64,000 nt of DNA, from the NCBI RefSeq assembly GCF_024611995.1, contig NZ_CP102509.1, forward strand, positions 1 through 64,000. The letters are read 5' to 3'. Every line of letters begins with the position of its first letter. Position 1 is the first letter of the stretch. Shown here piece after piece: positions 53,643-62,678 of this stretch. Both the position numbers and the translations under genes were made by a program. The stretch is from Streptomyces sp. NBC_00162. Lineage in GTDB: Bacteria; Actinomycetota; Actinomycetes; Streptomycetales; Streptomycetaceae. The notes below the pieces were generated by a model. The model worked only from the letters and a program-made list of their open reading frames with translations. It was not told the origin of the DNA and did not search any database.

Positions 53643-54056
53643 ATGTCACTCGAACTGGCCTGCGGCCCATGGCACGCCGGCCTCGCCCACCGGTACCTCG
53701 CCCAGCTCGACCAGCGCGCCTACGCCGCCGTCGCGGCCGTCGTGTGCGCGACGGGGCCCGCGCCCTCGCCGCCCAGCTGCGGGCCGAGATCGAGGGCACC
53801 GCGTAGCCGTCGAGTAGCACCCTTGCCCTCCTCGTCCTCGTCCAGCTCGGGTGCGGCCGCGGCTGTGCCGGGACCGCGCGTACCGGGAGCGGCGCCGGGC
53901 GAACGGTGCGGTGCCGGAGCGCAACGCGTCTGCGGCATCGAAGAGCGTGCCGCCGGGACATCCTGGGCGGTCATCGGGCAGCCCTTCGGGATCAGCACCG
54001 ACGCGGCACGCAAGCGGTGGGGATGCTGGGAGCTGGCCACCCGTGAAGAGCATTAG
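53643..54056 (+). pseudogene. Degraded HTH gene
   Basis: ATG 53643 opens SLELACGPWHAGLAHRYLAQ, continuing after a frame change as DGARALAAQLRAEIEGTA. A later frame has IEERAAGTSWAVIGQPFGIS, TDAARKRWG, a clear HTH. Pieces of one regulator-like gene with at least one frame break and a disordered insert. Confidence 0.4.
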
Positions 54057-54394
54057 GCCTGATCCCGACAGGCAGGGTGGCGTCAGAACTCACCTTCCAG
54101 GCGGAGTCAACTGTCACCGTCAGAACCACCCTGCCGGTGAAGCGCATGCGACGGTCGGAATGCTGCGCCGTTCAGCCCAGACCGCGGCCGCGCTTCCGGC
54201 GCCGCGGCGAGCGGGCGGGCAGCGTGGGAAGCGGAGTCCGCCCGGAAGCCCTTCGCACGTCGACCGGGCGGACCGCCTTGTCTCCCACTCACCACGCGAT
54301 AGAAGAGGCCCTTGACCGACTCCGCCTTGCCTGTCGTCGAGGGCGGCCACTGCCCTGACGCCGAGGTCCCCGTGCCGACGTGGCCGGAGGCATC

Positions 54395-54661
54395 GTGACC
54401 TCGACCGGGCGTGACCCGAATGCGGATCCCATCGTGGCGCACCATGTGACCTTGGCCTTTCAGCCCGGGCCTCCCGGGGTGAAGGGCGCCTGGGCCGATG
54501 GTTCCGTCGCCGACAGGAAGTTCCGCGGCTTCGTGGGTAGGTACGCGAGCCAGGAGGGGGACGTGCGCATCGAGCTGCTGGAGGAGACTGCCAGCGGACA
54601 GCTCATCGTGGTGAAGAGGTGGACGAAGGATCGCGGCGAGGAGACCCGGCCTCGGTCATGA
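54395..54661 (+). CDS. Hypothetical protein, 88 aa
   Basis: GTG 54395 chosen for GGAGG 6 nt upstream. Strand-rich: HHVTLAFQPGPPGVKGAWAD, GSVADRKFRGFVGRYASQEG, DVRIELLEETASGQLIVVKR. Soluble single domain; not recognised. Followed directly by a broken gene on the same strand. Confidence 0.5.
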   Translation: MTSTGRDPNADPIVAHHVTLAFQPGPPGVKGAWADGSVADRKFRGFVGRYASQEGDVRIELLEETASGQLIVVKRWTKDRGEETRPRS

Positions 54662-54674
54662 GGGGCTCGGGGGG

Positions 54675-55012
54675 CTGCGGCCGTGGGGTGACGCGCGCGC
54701 CTGGCATCTGGACTTCTTCCCCGCAGCCTGGACTGAGCATCCGTACGACCGCGGCCCGGCCGGGCGGCGGGCGGAAGTGGCCGCGTACGTCGACACGGTG
54801 GCCAGCATCCTCGACAGCCGACTGCGCGAGAGCGACCTCCGCGCAGTGGCGGCCGCGTCGAGCGGCTCGACCAGCGTCACGCAGCCCTCGACGCACTTCA
54901 CGGCTCGCTAGTCGACGAGAACCTGCGTCTCCCGCGCTGGGCGCTCAACTTCATGCTTTGCGAGGTCGAGACGCTTAACGCGGATCGTGAATGGCTGGGA
55001 GTGGCTGCGTAG
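54675..55012 (+). pseudogene. Broken hypothetical gene
   Basis: Frame one reads WHLDFFPAAWTEHPYDRGPA and VDTVASILDSRLRESDLRAV; frame two continues VERLDQRHAALDALHGSLVD, ENLRLPRWALNFMLCEVETL to TAG 55012. One base change near 54850 would give a ~110-aa helical protein. Confidence 0.45.
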
Positions 55013-55132
55013 GTCTCAAGCGAGAGCACTTATCGGTGGGTTCCGGCATTGTTTGTCGTCCGGAGAGCGTATGAATGTCGGTGAGAAGTAGGAGCACCTG
55101 GGGTGGGGCTCTCGGTGATCACGTGCCAGATG

Positions 55133-56512
55133 TCATCTGGCACGTCCGGCATCTCTCAGGGGCAGGCGGACGAGGAATCGAGCACCGGCATCGCTGTCCG
55201 TGATGGCGATGGAGCCTTCGTGGAGTGTGGTGATGTGGCGTGCGATGGCCAGTCCCAGGCCCACACCTCCGCTGTCGCGGGTGCGTGACTCGTCCAGGCG
55301 GGTGAATCGCTCGAAGACCCGCTCCTGATCCTCCTGAGGAATCCCTGATCCGTCGTCGTGCACCGCGAGCAGGGCGTTCGCCCTGCCCTCGTCCAGGGTG
55401 AGCGTGATGGTGATGGAGGCGGCGGCGTGCCGTTCGGCGTTGTCGAGGAGGTTTCCGACCACGCGGCGGAGGATCGCAGGGTGGCCTGTGATCATGACTG
55501 GTTCGGCCGGGAGAGCAACGGTGAGGGTGAGATGGGCCAAACGGCGTCGCCCGGCGACTTCTTCCTGTACCAAGGCCGCCAGGTCGACCGACTGGGTCTG
55601 GGCTTGATCTCGGCCTTCGAAGTCGAGACGCGCAAGGAGCAGTAGGCCGGTGACGAGGTGCTGGAGCCGCTCGGTGTCGCCGAGCGCCCCGCGGACGACA
55701 CTCGGCCAGTCGGCCTTGCTGGGCTGGGTGAGGGCGATCTCCAGTTCGGCGCGAAGAGCGGCCAGCGGGGTGCGCAGTTCGTGGGAGGCGTCGGCAACAA
55801 AGCGTCGTTGCTGGTCCACGGTGTCCTGCAGTTGGTCCAGGGTGTGATTCATGGTGCGGGCCAGGCGACTGATCTCGTCGTTGGTGCCGGGAACGGGAAC
55901 CCTGTGGTCGAGGTCGTGCGCGGTGAGTTCCGCGAACCGTGATCGGATCGCTTCTACCGGCCGCAGCACGCGACCGGCCACAACCCATGTGACTCCCGCC
56001 GCCAAGCTACTGATCAGGAGCACCGTCCCCGCCAGAGACCAGACGGCGATGTTAAGCAGCCTCTGCTCGTATTGCAGCCGGTTGTACACGTACCAGCCAG
56101 GCGAATCCGAGTTCTTGAGGAGGAAATAGTTGTGCAGTGCGGGGCGGGTGTGCTGTGGGTCCGACCACGGCCACAGGGACAAGGACCCACGTTCAGGACG
56201 GAACCCTATGTGCCGTCCGGTGGCTCCCCGACGCAGCTCAAGTCTGGTGTTCTGCCTCAGCATACGCACGGACCTGGTCTCAAGATCCTCATCAGTGGCG
56301 ATTGCGTCCAAGGAGCTCGCGTGGTCATCGGCCCGCATTGCCTCTTGTGTGTAATCCTCCGCGGACTGCAAGAGGAACGGCCGCAGGGCGTGCGCGGCCG
56401 TGATCGCGGCGGCGGAGAGTGGAAGGGCAGCGGTGAGCATCGCGATCAGGGTGAGGCGGAGACGCAGTGAGGAGTGCCCCCGCCAGCGGGGAAGGCATAC
56501 GCGTGGCTTCAT
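55133..56512 (-). CDS. Sensor histidine kinase
   Basis: 459 aa from ATG 56512, overlapping the response-regulator stop (ATGA). TM1 at ~20-45, extracytoplasmic sensor to ~150, TM2 at ~155-180 (IAVWSLAGTVLLISSLAAGV), HAMP, then phospho-acceptor His in FVADASHELRTPLAAL. The ATP-binding domain follows: N-box NLLDNAERHAAAS, G1 DDGSGIPQED, F-box FERFTRLDESR, G2 GVGLGLAIA. Complete and intact. The sensor domain is short and unlike known types. Confidence 0.95.
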   Translation of the reverse strand: MKPRVCLPRWRGHSSLRLRLTLIAMLTAALPLSAAAITAAHALRPFLLQSAEDYTQEAMRADDHASSLDAIATDEDLETRSVRMLRQNTRLELRRGATGRHIGFRPERGSLSLWPWSDPQHTRPALHNYFLLKNSDSPGWYVYNRLQYEQRLLNIAVWSLAGTVLLISSLAAGVTWVVAGRVLRPVEAIRSRFAELTAHDLDHRVPVPGTNDEISRLARTMNHTLDQLQDTVDQQRRFVADASHELRTPLAALRAELEIALTQPSKADWPSVVRGALGDTERLQHLVTGLLLLARLDFEGRDQAQTQSVDLAALVQEEVAGRRRLAHLTLTVALPAEPVMITGHPAILRRVVGNLLDNAERHAAASITITLTLDEGRANALLAVHDDGSGIPQEDQERVFERFTRLDESRTRDSGGVGLGLAIARHITTLHEGSIAITDSDAGARFLVRLPLRDAGRAR

Positions 56513-57192
56513 GAATGCGCGTGGCCCGGTTCGAGGCGGTAGCCGGCACCGCGCACGGTGTGGATGGTACGACGCCCGAACGGCTGGTCGATCTTGCGGC
56601 GCAGCGCGCTGACATAGACCTCGACTAAGTTCACATCCCCGTCGAAGGTGCCGTCCCAGACGTGCTCAAGCACTTCGTGCTTCGCCACGACCTCGCCATG
56701 ACGATGGGCCAGATACTCGAGCACGGAGAACTCGCGGGTAGTGAGGGCGACGACAGTCTCTCCACGGCGGCAGCGGCGGGCAGCGGGATCGATCTCAAGA
56801 TCCCCGACTCGGATGACGGCGGGCCGCTCCCGTCTCCCCCGCCGGACCAGTGCACGCAGACGAGCGGTCAGAGCGACGTACGAGAAGGGCTTGGTGACGT
56901 AGTCGTCCGCCCCGGTGTCCAGCCCTTCCGCTTCGTCGTACTCGCCGTCCTTCGCCGTGAGCATCAGCACCGGAGTCCATACGCCCGCCTCACGCAGGTG
57001 GGCGCAGACCCGATACCCGTTGAGCTCGGGCAGCATCACGTCCAGCACGACCACGTCGTAGTCGTTCTCAGTCGCCAGTTCCAGTCCGTGACGCCCAGTG
57101 TGTGCGGTATCGACGGCGAATCCCTCCCCGATGAATCCCCGCCGGAGCAGCTCGGCGAGCCGCCTGTCGTCCTCAACTATCAATATCCGCAT
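56509..57192 (-). CDS. OmpR-family response regulator
   Basis: 227 aa from ATG 57192. Receiver domain with acidic pocket (LIVEDDRR), phospho-acceptor Asp in YDVVVLDVMLPE and Lys in DYVTKPFSY. Winged-helix DNA-binding domain at the C-terminus (TTREFSVLEYLAHRHGEVVA, DVNLVEVYVSALRRKID, IHTVRGAGYRLE). First gene of the two-component operon. Faces the secreted-protein gene at 57358 across a 12-bp dyad that may be its binding site. Confidence 0.95.
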   Translation of the reverse strand: MRILIVEDDRRLAELLRRGFIGEGFAVDTAHTGRHGLELATENDYDVVVLDVMLPELNGYRVCAHLREAGVWTPVLMLTAKDGEYDEAEGLDTGADDYVTKPFSYVALTARLRALVRRGRRERPAVIRVGDLEIDPAARRCRRGETVVALTTREFSVLEYLAHRHGEVVAKHEVLEHVWDGTFDGDVNLVEVYVSALRRKIDQPFGRRTIHTVRGAGYRLEPGHAHS

Positions 57193-57220
57193 GGCCACAG
57201 AGTGCCCGAGCACGGTTGAA

Positions 57221-57257
57221 GGGACCCTGAAGATCCGTCAGGAACCTTCAGGGTCCC
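57221..57257. promoter_or_regulatory. 12-bp dyad between two-component operon and secreted gene
   Basis: GGGACCCTGAAG (57221-57232) and CTTCAGGGTCCC (57246-57257), a perfect inverted repeat with a 13-nt centre containing a further CAGGAACC. Centred in the 165-bp divergent intergenic region, it is a good candidate for binding of the adjacent response regulator. Confidence 0.55.
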
Positions 57258-57357
57258 ATCAGGACCTCGCTGACAGCATCCTCAACGCCGCCACCGCGGC
57301 AGCGAGCCGCAGCCAGCGGCCATCAGCGCGATCACTTTTGGGAAGGGAAACTCGAAC

Positions 57358-57654
57358 ATGATGAAGAAGACAGGTGCCGCCATCGCCGGACTCATGCTCG
57401 CAGCGAGCGGGGTCGCCCTCACGGCGACCCCGGCCTCCGCGAGCACCCCCTGCACGGTCGTCGAGGAGATCGGGTTCAATGACGGCTACATGCCGTACGT
57501 CTTGATCAACAACCGCTGCATGGGTCCGGTCAACGTCCGCGTCATCTGGGACTGGTCGCACGACTCCAACTGCACGACTCTGCAGGCCGGTACCACCCAG
57601 ACGTTCCGCCCGAGCAATAACTTCGGCAGGTTCGACGACGTGGTGAGCTGCTGA
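57358..57654 (+). CDS. Small secreted cystine protein, tendamistat-like
   Basis: 98 aa from ATG 57358 (or 57361). Signal peptide MMKKTGAAIAGLMLAASGVA with cleavage after ATPASA. The mature ~70-residue protein has four Cys (STPCTVV, NNRCMGP, DSNCTTL, VVSC) and strand-rich text (VNVRVIWDWSHDSN, GTTQTFRPSNNFGRF). Number and middle spacing of Cys (18 residues between the second and third) match Streptomyces alpha-amylase inhibitors such as tendamistat, though the WRY inhibitory loop is not evident. Probably controlled by the divergent two-component system. Confidence 0.65.
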   Translation: MMKKTGAAIAGLMLAASGVALTATPASASTPCTVVEEIGFNDGYMPYVLINNRCMGPVNVRVIWDWSHDSNCTTLQAGTTQTFRPSNNFGRFDDVVSC

Positions 57655-58056
57655 CGACACGCCGCGGGGAGCTGCAGCTCGCGGCCGGTGCGAACTGCAT
57701 CGGCCGCGAGCCCCGAGAATAGAGCGACTAGCCAAGTGCGCTCGGCGCGTGGCCCAACACCTGGCCCCGAGCACGAGCCTGATAGCACGCTCGACGATCA
57801 GACACAAGCACCAGGGTGCTTCCGAATCTCGGCAACAAGGTTTTCGCCGGGGATGCACCGCTCTTGGTGCTGACCAACAATCGCTGCCGGTTCTCGGTTC
57901 TGGCACAGATCTTGGGGAGCGGTCGCGGAGCGTTACCCCGTTGTTCGATTGCGAGGAGACGGGTTCGCGTGAGACCGCGTACGCCTTGTCGTCCAGCAAT
58001 TAGAATTGACGCTCCCTCAGGTCCCTGCCGCCCGCAGCTGCAGCCGGTTGTGGCCG

Positions 58057-59663
58057 GTGATGGTGCTGGTCATGCAGACCGATGCACCGTTCTGGGACTC
58101 GCTGGTGTTCGACGGAATCGACGATGTGGATGTCGAGGCGGTCACAGCCGCGTTCGGCACGGTCGAGGTGGCGGCGAGAGGCCGCGCGGCCGGCTCTGCA
58201 TGTCCGGACTGCGGCCGTTTCTCGGACCGAGTCCACGACCGCTACCAGCGCAGGCTGAAAGACCTTCCGCTCGCTGAGCAGGGCTTTGTGATCCTGCTGA
58301 CGGTCCGGCGCTTCATCTGCGGGTCGGCGGACTGCCCGCGCCGGACGTTCGCCGAGCCGTTCTCGCAGTTGGCTGCCCCGCACGCACGGTTCACCGCGCG
58401 GCTCAACCACGCCCTGGAGCGAGTGGGGCTCGCGTTGGCCGGGCGGGCCGGCGCCCGGCTGGCGGCCCAGCTGGGCTTCGGAGCCGGCCGGATGACCTTG
58501 TTACGGAGGGTCATGGCATTGCCCGATCCGCAGTTCGGTACTCCGCGCGTGCTGGGCGTGGACGACTTCGCGATCCGCCGCGGCCAGACCTACTCCACCG
58601 TCTTGACCAGCGTCGAAGACCATCGCGTGGTCGACGTGCTCCCGACCCGCGAGGCCGGGCCGCTGGCCGCCTGGCTGACTCGCCACCCCGGCGTGGAGAT
58701 CATCTGCCGGGACCGGGCGGCGCCTACGCGGAGGGAGCACGGCGCGGTGCCCCAGACGCTCTGCAGGTCGCCGACCGGTTCCACCTGTGGCAGGGCCTCG
58801 GCCGAGCCGTGGAAACCTGCGTTGCCGCCCACCGCGACTGCTTGCGCGACCCTTCGCCCAGCAGCATGTTGCCGGAGGCCACCCGGCTGACTTCCGGCCG
58901 ACCGCAGGACGACCCGACGCCCATCGGCCAGCGGGCTGAGCGCAAGAAGGCCGCGCACGCCCTGGTCCACGAGCTTCTTGCCCAAGGTCACTCGCGCCGG
59001 GCGATTGCCCGGCATCTGGGCTGGGGCCTCAACACCGTGCTCAGATATGCGAACGCCGCACGCTGGCAGGACACCATCCGCGAGAACCGGCCCCGACCCA
59101 GCAGGATGGACCCCTACAAGCCCTACCTGGAGCGCCGATTCGCCGAGGGATGCACCAGCGTCACCCGCCTCCACAGCGAACTCGTTGCCGACAACGCGCC
59201 CGTCACCTACCAGTTGGTCCGCAGCCACGTTGCCACCCTCCGTGGGGCTCCGGCCGGCGCGCCGCCCTGGCCTCCGACGGTGCGGCAGGTGACCGGCTGG
59301 CTCACCCGACACCCCACCGCGCTGAGCGAGGACGACCGCGCCGGCTTGAAGGATGTCCTGGCACGCTGCCCCGAACTGGACACGGCCGCCGGACATGTCC
59401 GCGACTTCGGCGAAATACTCACCGACCGCCTCGGCGCCAGGCTCCCTGCCTGGATCGACGCAGTCGACGCAAGCCAACTGCCCGGCCTCACCGGCTTCGC
59501 ACTGCACCTGATCCGAGACCTCGACGCCGTGACAGCCGGACTCACCCTCCACTGGAGCTCCGGCAGCATCGAGGGCGCCGTCAACCGCATCAAGAAGATC
59601 AAAAGGCAGCTCTACGGACGAGCTGGCTTCCACCTGCTACGGAAGATGATCCTGCTGCAGTAG
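58057..59663 (+). CDS. ISL3-family transposase (frame break)
   Basis: Two frames overlap: 58057-58730 (zinc part [30 protein letters not shown]; first Asp in [17 protein letters not shown]) and ~58730-59663 ([15 protein letters not shown] with the second Asp; [20 protein letters not shown] with the Glu). The break is at CCGGGCGGCGCC near 58715, one G short of [11 protein letters not shown]. With that base it is a full ~535-aa enzyme, so a sequencing error is likely. Start uncertain (TTG 58006 is possible). Confidence 0.8.
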
Positions 59664-59829
59664 CCCCGCAATACAAGGACGGCGCCGAAGCTCAACCCTC
59701 CCGCTGCCCGTTCGCATAGAAGATGGTCATCGGCAGCCTCCTGACCTGGGCGGACGGTGCTCGTTGAGCACGATCTTCCCTCCTTTAATCGCTCAGGCTC
59801 CGAGCAAATGCCGTGCAAGGATCTCACGC

Positions 59830-60568
59830 ATGATGACCAAGCCCACTCTGACGGAACACCGCTCCCCATGGGTCGTGTTCACCTCCCCAGCCGACCCATG
59901 GCTGGCGTCGGAAACGGCCGCACTCGTGCAGCGAAACGGTCTGGTCCTGAGGCTGGACGGCCGGGAAATGCGGGATCCGGCGTCCGTCTTCCGCACCTTC
60001 GCCCGGGAGCTGTCGTTCCTCGGCTACTTCGGCCACAACTGGGACGCGCTCGTTGACTGCCTCCACGACTGGCACGGTCCCGGCCACGGGAACCAGGACC
60101 TCGCGATTCTGATCGAGCACGCGGACGACCTGCTGAACTCGGACTTCCTCGGGCTGTTCGTATCAGTTCTCGCCCAGGCAGCCTGGAACTCCAACCTGCG
60201 CCTGGACGGCGACGGCGAGCTCGATGAATGGCGGCAGCGTATAGCCCAGCACTTCGTCTTCCTCCTGGACCACACTGCACCCGTTGCCTTCACGGAGAAG
60301 GCGGCCCGCGGCATGGACGTGGCGGTGGCGCTCGCGGACGGCCGCCTGCTCGCCACCCTGACCGACGTCGACTGGCCAGGGGCGGAGACCCCGCCTCCGC
60401 CCCTGGACGGCCGGCCCGCTCTCCTTCGCGGACAAAGAGATCCTCAGCGGCATGACCATCAAGGCCATCAAGCTGTTCCGAGACCACCTCGGCTGCTCGA
60501 TCCACGAGGCCCTGGACATCCTTCGGTCCCGCTCTGAGCACCTGCGCCGCGAACATTCGAACGGCTGA
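59830..60568 (+). CDS. Barstar-like protein with L7/L12-type tail (frame break)
   Basis: From ATG 59830: LRLDGREMRDPASVFRTFAR, ELSFLGYFGHNWDALVDCLH, DWHG, which is the barstar (ribonuclease inhibitor) fold signature (YFGxNWDAL). After ~60420 the natural C-terminus is in another frame: LSFADKEILSGMTIKAIKLF, RDHLGCSIHEALDILRSR, the short helix-rich tail common in Streptomyces barstar proteins, to TGA 60568. It would be ~245 aa. A passenger inside ISL3, presumably an immunity protein against a barnase-like or other RNase toxin; none is nearby. Confidence 0.75.
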
Positions 60569-60829
60569 AAGACGGGCCGCGCCGGCCAAAACAACTGGAT
60601 TCGCTGAGTAGACGTCTCGACTGGACGAGCTAGGACACCCCCATCCTCGAACGCCGCGATGACTCTCCGCGACCGCTCCCCAAGATCTGTGCCAGAACCC
60701 ACAACCCGTGAACAAAGCCAGCCGGCACGTCGCCCCGGATCACGGTTGTGCAAAAGGTCATCGCACCGGCCGGAGCGCCCAGGCTGTCCGTGTCCGTGAG
60801 GTCGCAGCACGCCCCCGGCCCGCCCGAGG

Positions 60830-60843
60830 GGTACATATGTACC
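60830..60843. promoter_or_regulatory. 14-bp perfect palindrome before defence operon
   Basis: GGTACATATGTACC, ending 3 nt before GTG 60847. An operator or promoter-core element is likely; the position on the start codon suggests repression of the downstream operon or a leaderless start. Confidence 0.5.
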
Positions 60844-60846
60844 GGT

Positions 60847-61912
60847 GTGACCCGACTCCAGTGGGGGCGCATCGTGGCTTGTGCTGCCCAGATCGTCACC
60901 AGCTATGACGAGGTCGGCGGCTGCACCCTCCGACAGGCCTACTACCGACTCGTCGTCGAAGCGCTGATCCCGCACACCGCGCCGACGTACCGGCACCTGT
61001 CCGCCCGCCTCGCCCAAGCCCGCCGCGAGGAGCAGTTCCCCGACCTCATCGACCCGCTGCGCGAGGTCCACGTGCCAGCGGCGTGGCCGAACGCCGACGC
61101 GTTCCTCCGGGCTGCGCCCGATTGGTTCGCCCTGGACCGGACCGCCGACCAGGCGACCGCCCTCTGCGTGGCCTGCGAGAAGGACACCCTGCGGGCACAA
61201 CTCACAGGCTGGCTGGGGCGCACGGGCATCCCCGTGCTCGTCGTCCGCGGGTTCGGCAGCCGTGGTCGCCCCGCTCTCCTTCGCCGGGCTGACGGACTTC
61301 TGGGCGGTCGTCGCCGAGGAGGTCGACGACTACCGCGTCGACCGCCAGGGCGGCCAGCCCGTCCGGCTTGAGCTGTGGTGCGAGACGGCAGGCATGGTCC
61401 CCCAACTGACCAGGATCGGAGCCGAGTTCGGCATCGCCTGTTCCTCCGGCGGTGGCTTCGACGGGCTGTCGGGCAAGCGCGACGCGGCCCTGCGAGCGAT
61501 GGAAGGAGACCGCAAAACCGTCGTACTCCACCTCGGTGACTACGACCCGAGCCGTGAGCATCTGTTTAGCTCGCTCGCCGAGGACGTGATCGCGTTCGCC
61601 GAGGCTTCCGGCGGCGAGGTGGCCTTCGAGCGGGTCGCGGTCGCCCCCGAGCAGATCATCACCTACGGTCTGCCGACTGTCCTTCAGCGGCGCGGACCGC
61701 TCGATAGGGTGACCTTGCCGAGGGCCACCTCGGCCCCCAGCGCCCAACCGGTACGGCGCGGGTGGTCTGGGACGAGCAGGGGGTTCGGGTGGCGGACGTT
61801 TCGCCCGCGCAGGCGCTGGCCCGAGCGACGGCCGTCGGTGGGCGGGTGGCCGATCTGGTACGACGGGAGCCCCGAGGAGATGACCAGACGTGCCGCTGGG
61901 AGCTCGTTGTGA
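60847..61912 (+). CDS. Toprim-like protein (frame breaks)
   Basis: GTG 60847 opens TRLQWGRIVACAAQIVTSYD, GGCTLRQAYYRLVVEALIPH (a winged-helix-like part) and ALCVACEKDTLRAQLTGWLG. After a one-base change near 61258 the frame continues APLSFAGLTDFWAVVAEEVD, TVVLHLGDYDPSREHLFSSL (Toprim-type DxD) and QIITYGLPT. Probably ~300 aa; the true C-terminus near 61700 is unclear. This plan (wHTH plus Toprim related to topoisomerase VI A) occurs in Streptomyces accessory loci. First gene before a nuclease and a helicase. Confidence 0.6.
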
Positions 61913-62678
61913 CCCTCAGCGGCAGCCCCGAGGACCGGGCAGCCGCCGGGTGGATCGTCGCCGACGAGATCATGCGGGAACGCACCGGTGGGCGCGAACG
62001 CAGCTACGGAAAGTGGCTTGACGCCACCTTGAACGGGGTGAAGCTGACCGGGAAGGACCACGTTCTGGTGGAGCACTTCGCGAAGCCCGTCTTCGAAGCG
62101 GCAGCCGCGAAGAAGGAGCACAACCACGGGCTGGCCGGGTACGTGGGCGAGTGGCTCTGGTACCTCCTGACCCGCGACCTGCCCCAGGATCCAGCGCGCT
62201 CCGTGGAGATCCTCGGACCGCCGAAGGCCGCCGTCAACGACGGAGGCGGCGACGGACTCATCGTCTACCGGGAAGACGGAACGGCCCGGGGCTTCTCCTT
62301 CCGCCTGTGGGAGATGAAGAAGTACACCGGGAAGGCGAATCGGCCGGATGGGGCAATCTACAAGGGCTGGACACAGCTCAGCACCAGGGGGCGACCTACC
62401 TGGGAATGCTCTCCTGGGGCGACAAACTGCTCGCTGACGACACCCGGGAGTTCGTGGGCAGTCTGGCCGAGCAGTGGGTCGATGAGGAGAAGTCGGCCGG
62501 CGCCGGCGTCAGCGTCGCGCTGAACGCCACGGCGATCCCGACGAAGGCCTTCCACCTCGCGCACGAGCACTTCACTACCCACAAGCACCCCGGCGCGCTG
62601 CAGGGCCTGGTGGTGGCGATCGACGATCTGGAGGGCTTCGCCCATCAGGTGAGGAAGTACGTGTGGACCGCACTCTAG
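61789..62678 (+). CDS. PD-(D/E)XK nuclease, HamA-like (frame break)
   Basis: GTG 61789 (AGGGGG 5 nt upstream). AAGWIVADEIMRERTGGRER, KLTGKDHVLVEHFAKPVFEA and GEWLWYLLTRDLPQDP precede the nuclease core: NDGGGDGLIVYRED (the Asp) and SFRLWEMKKYTGK (ExK). After ~62385 one base is missing and the frame continues ATYLGMLSWGDKLLADDTRE to TAG 62678. About 296 aa. With a helicase partner this is the arrangement of Hachiman (HamA nuclease + HamB helicase); similarity to HamA proper is judged by layout and motifs only. Confidence 0.6.

Larger units (their letters stand above)
57896..60699. mobile_element. ISL3-family element with barstar-like passenger
   Basis: 2804 bp between 35-bp perfect inverted repeats (57896-57930 and 60665-60699) beginning GGTTCTGGCACAG. 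The start is close to that of the ISL3 element at 32924 (GGTTCTGGCTCAG). Contains a frame-broken transposase and a passenger gene on the same strand. Outside the right end TGGCTTTGTTCACG recurs (complement at 60710-60724), as beside the other element. No 8-bp target duplication found. Confidence 0.85.

Noticed and set aside
55119..55988. 289-aa minus ORF inside the histidine kinase
   Set aside because: Arg/His/Pro-rich +1 frame of the kinase, typical of high-GC shadow coding.
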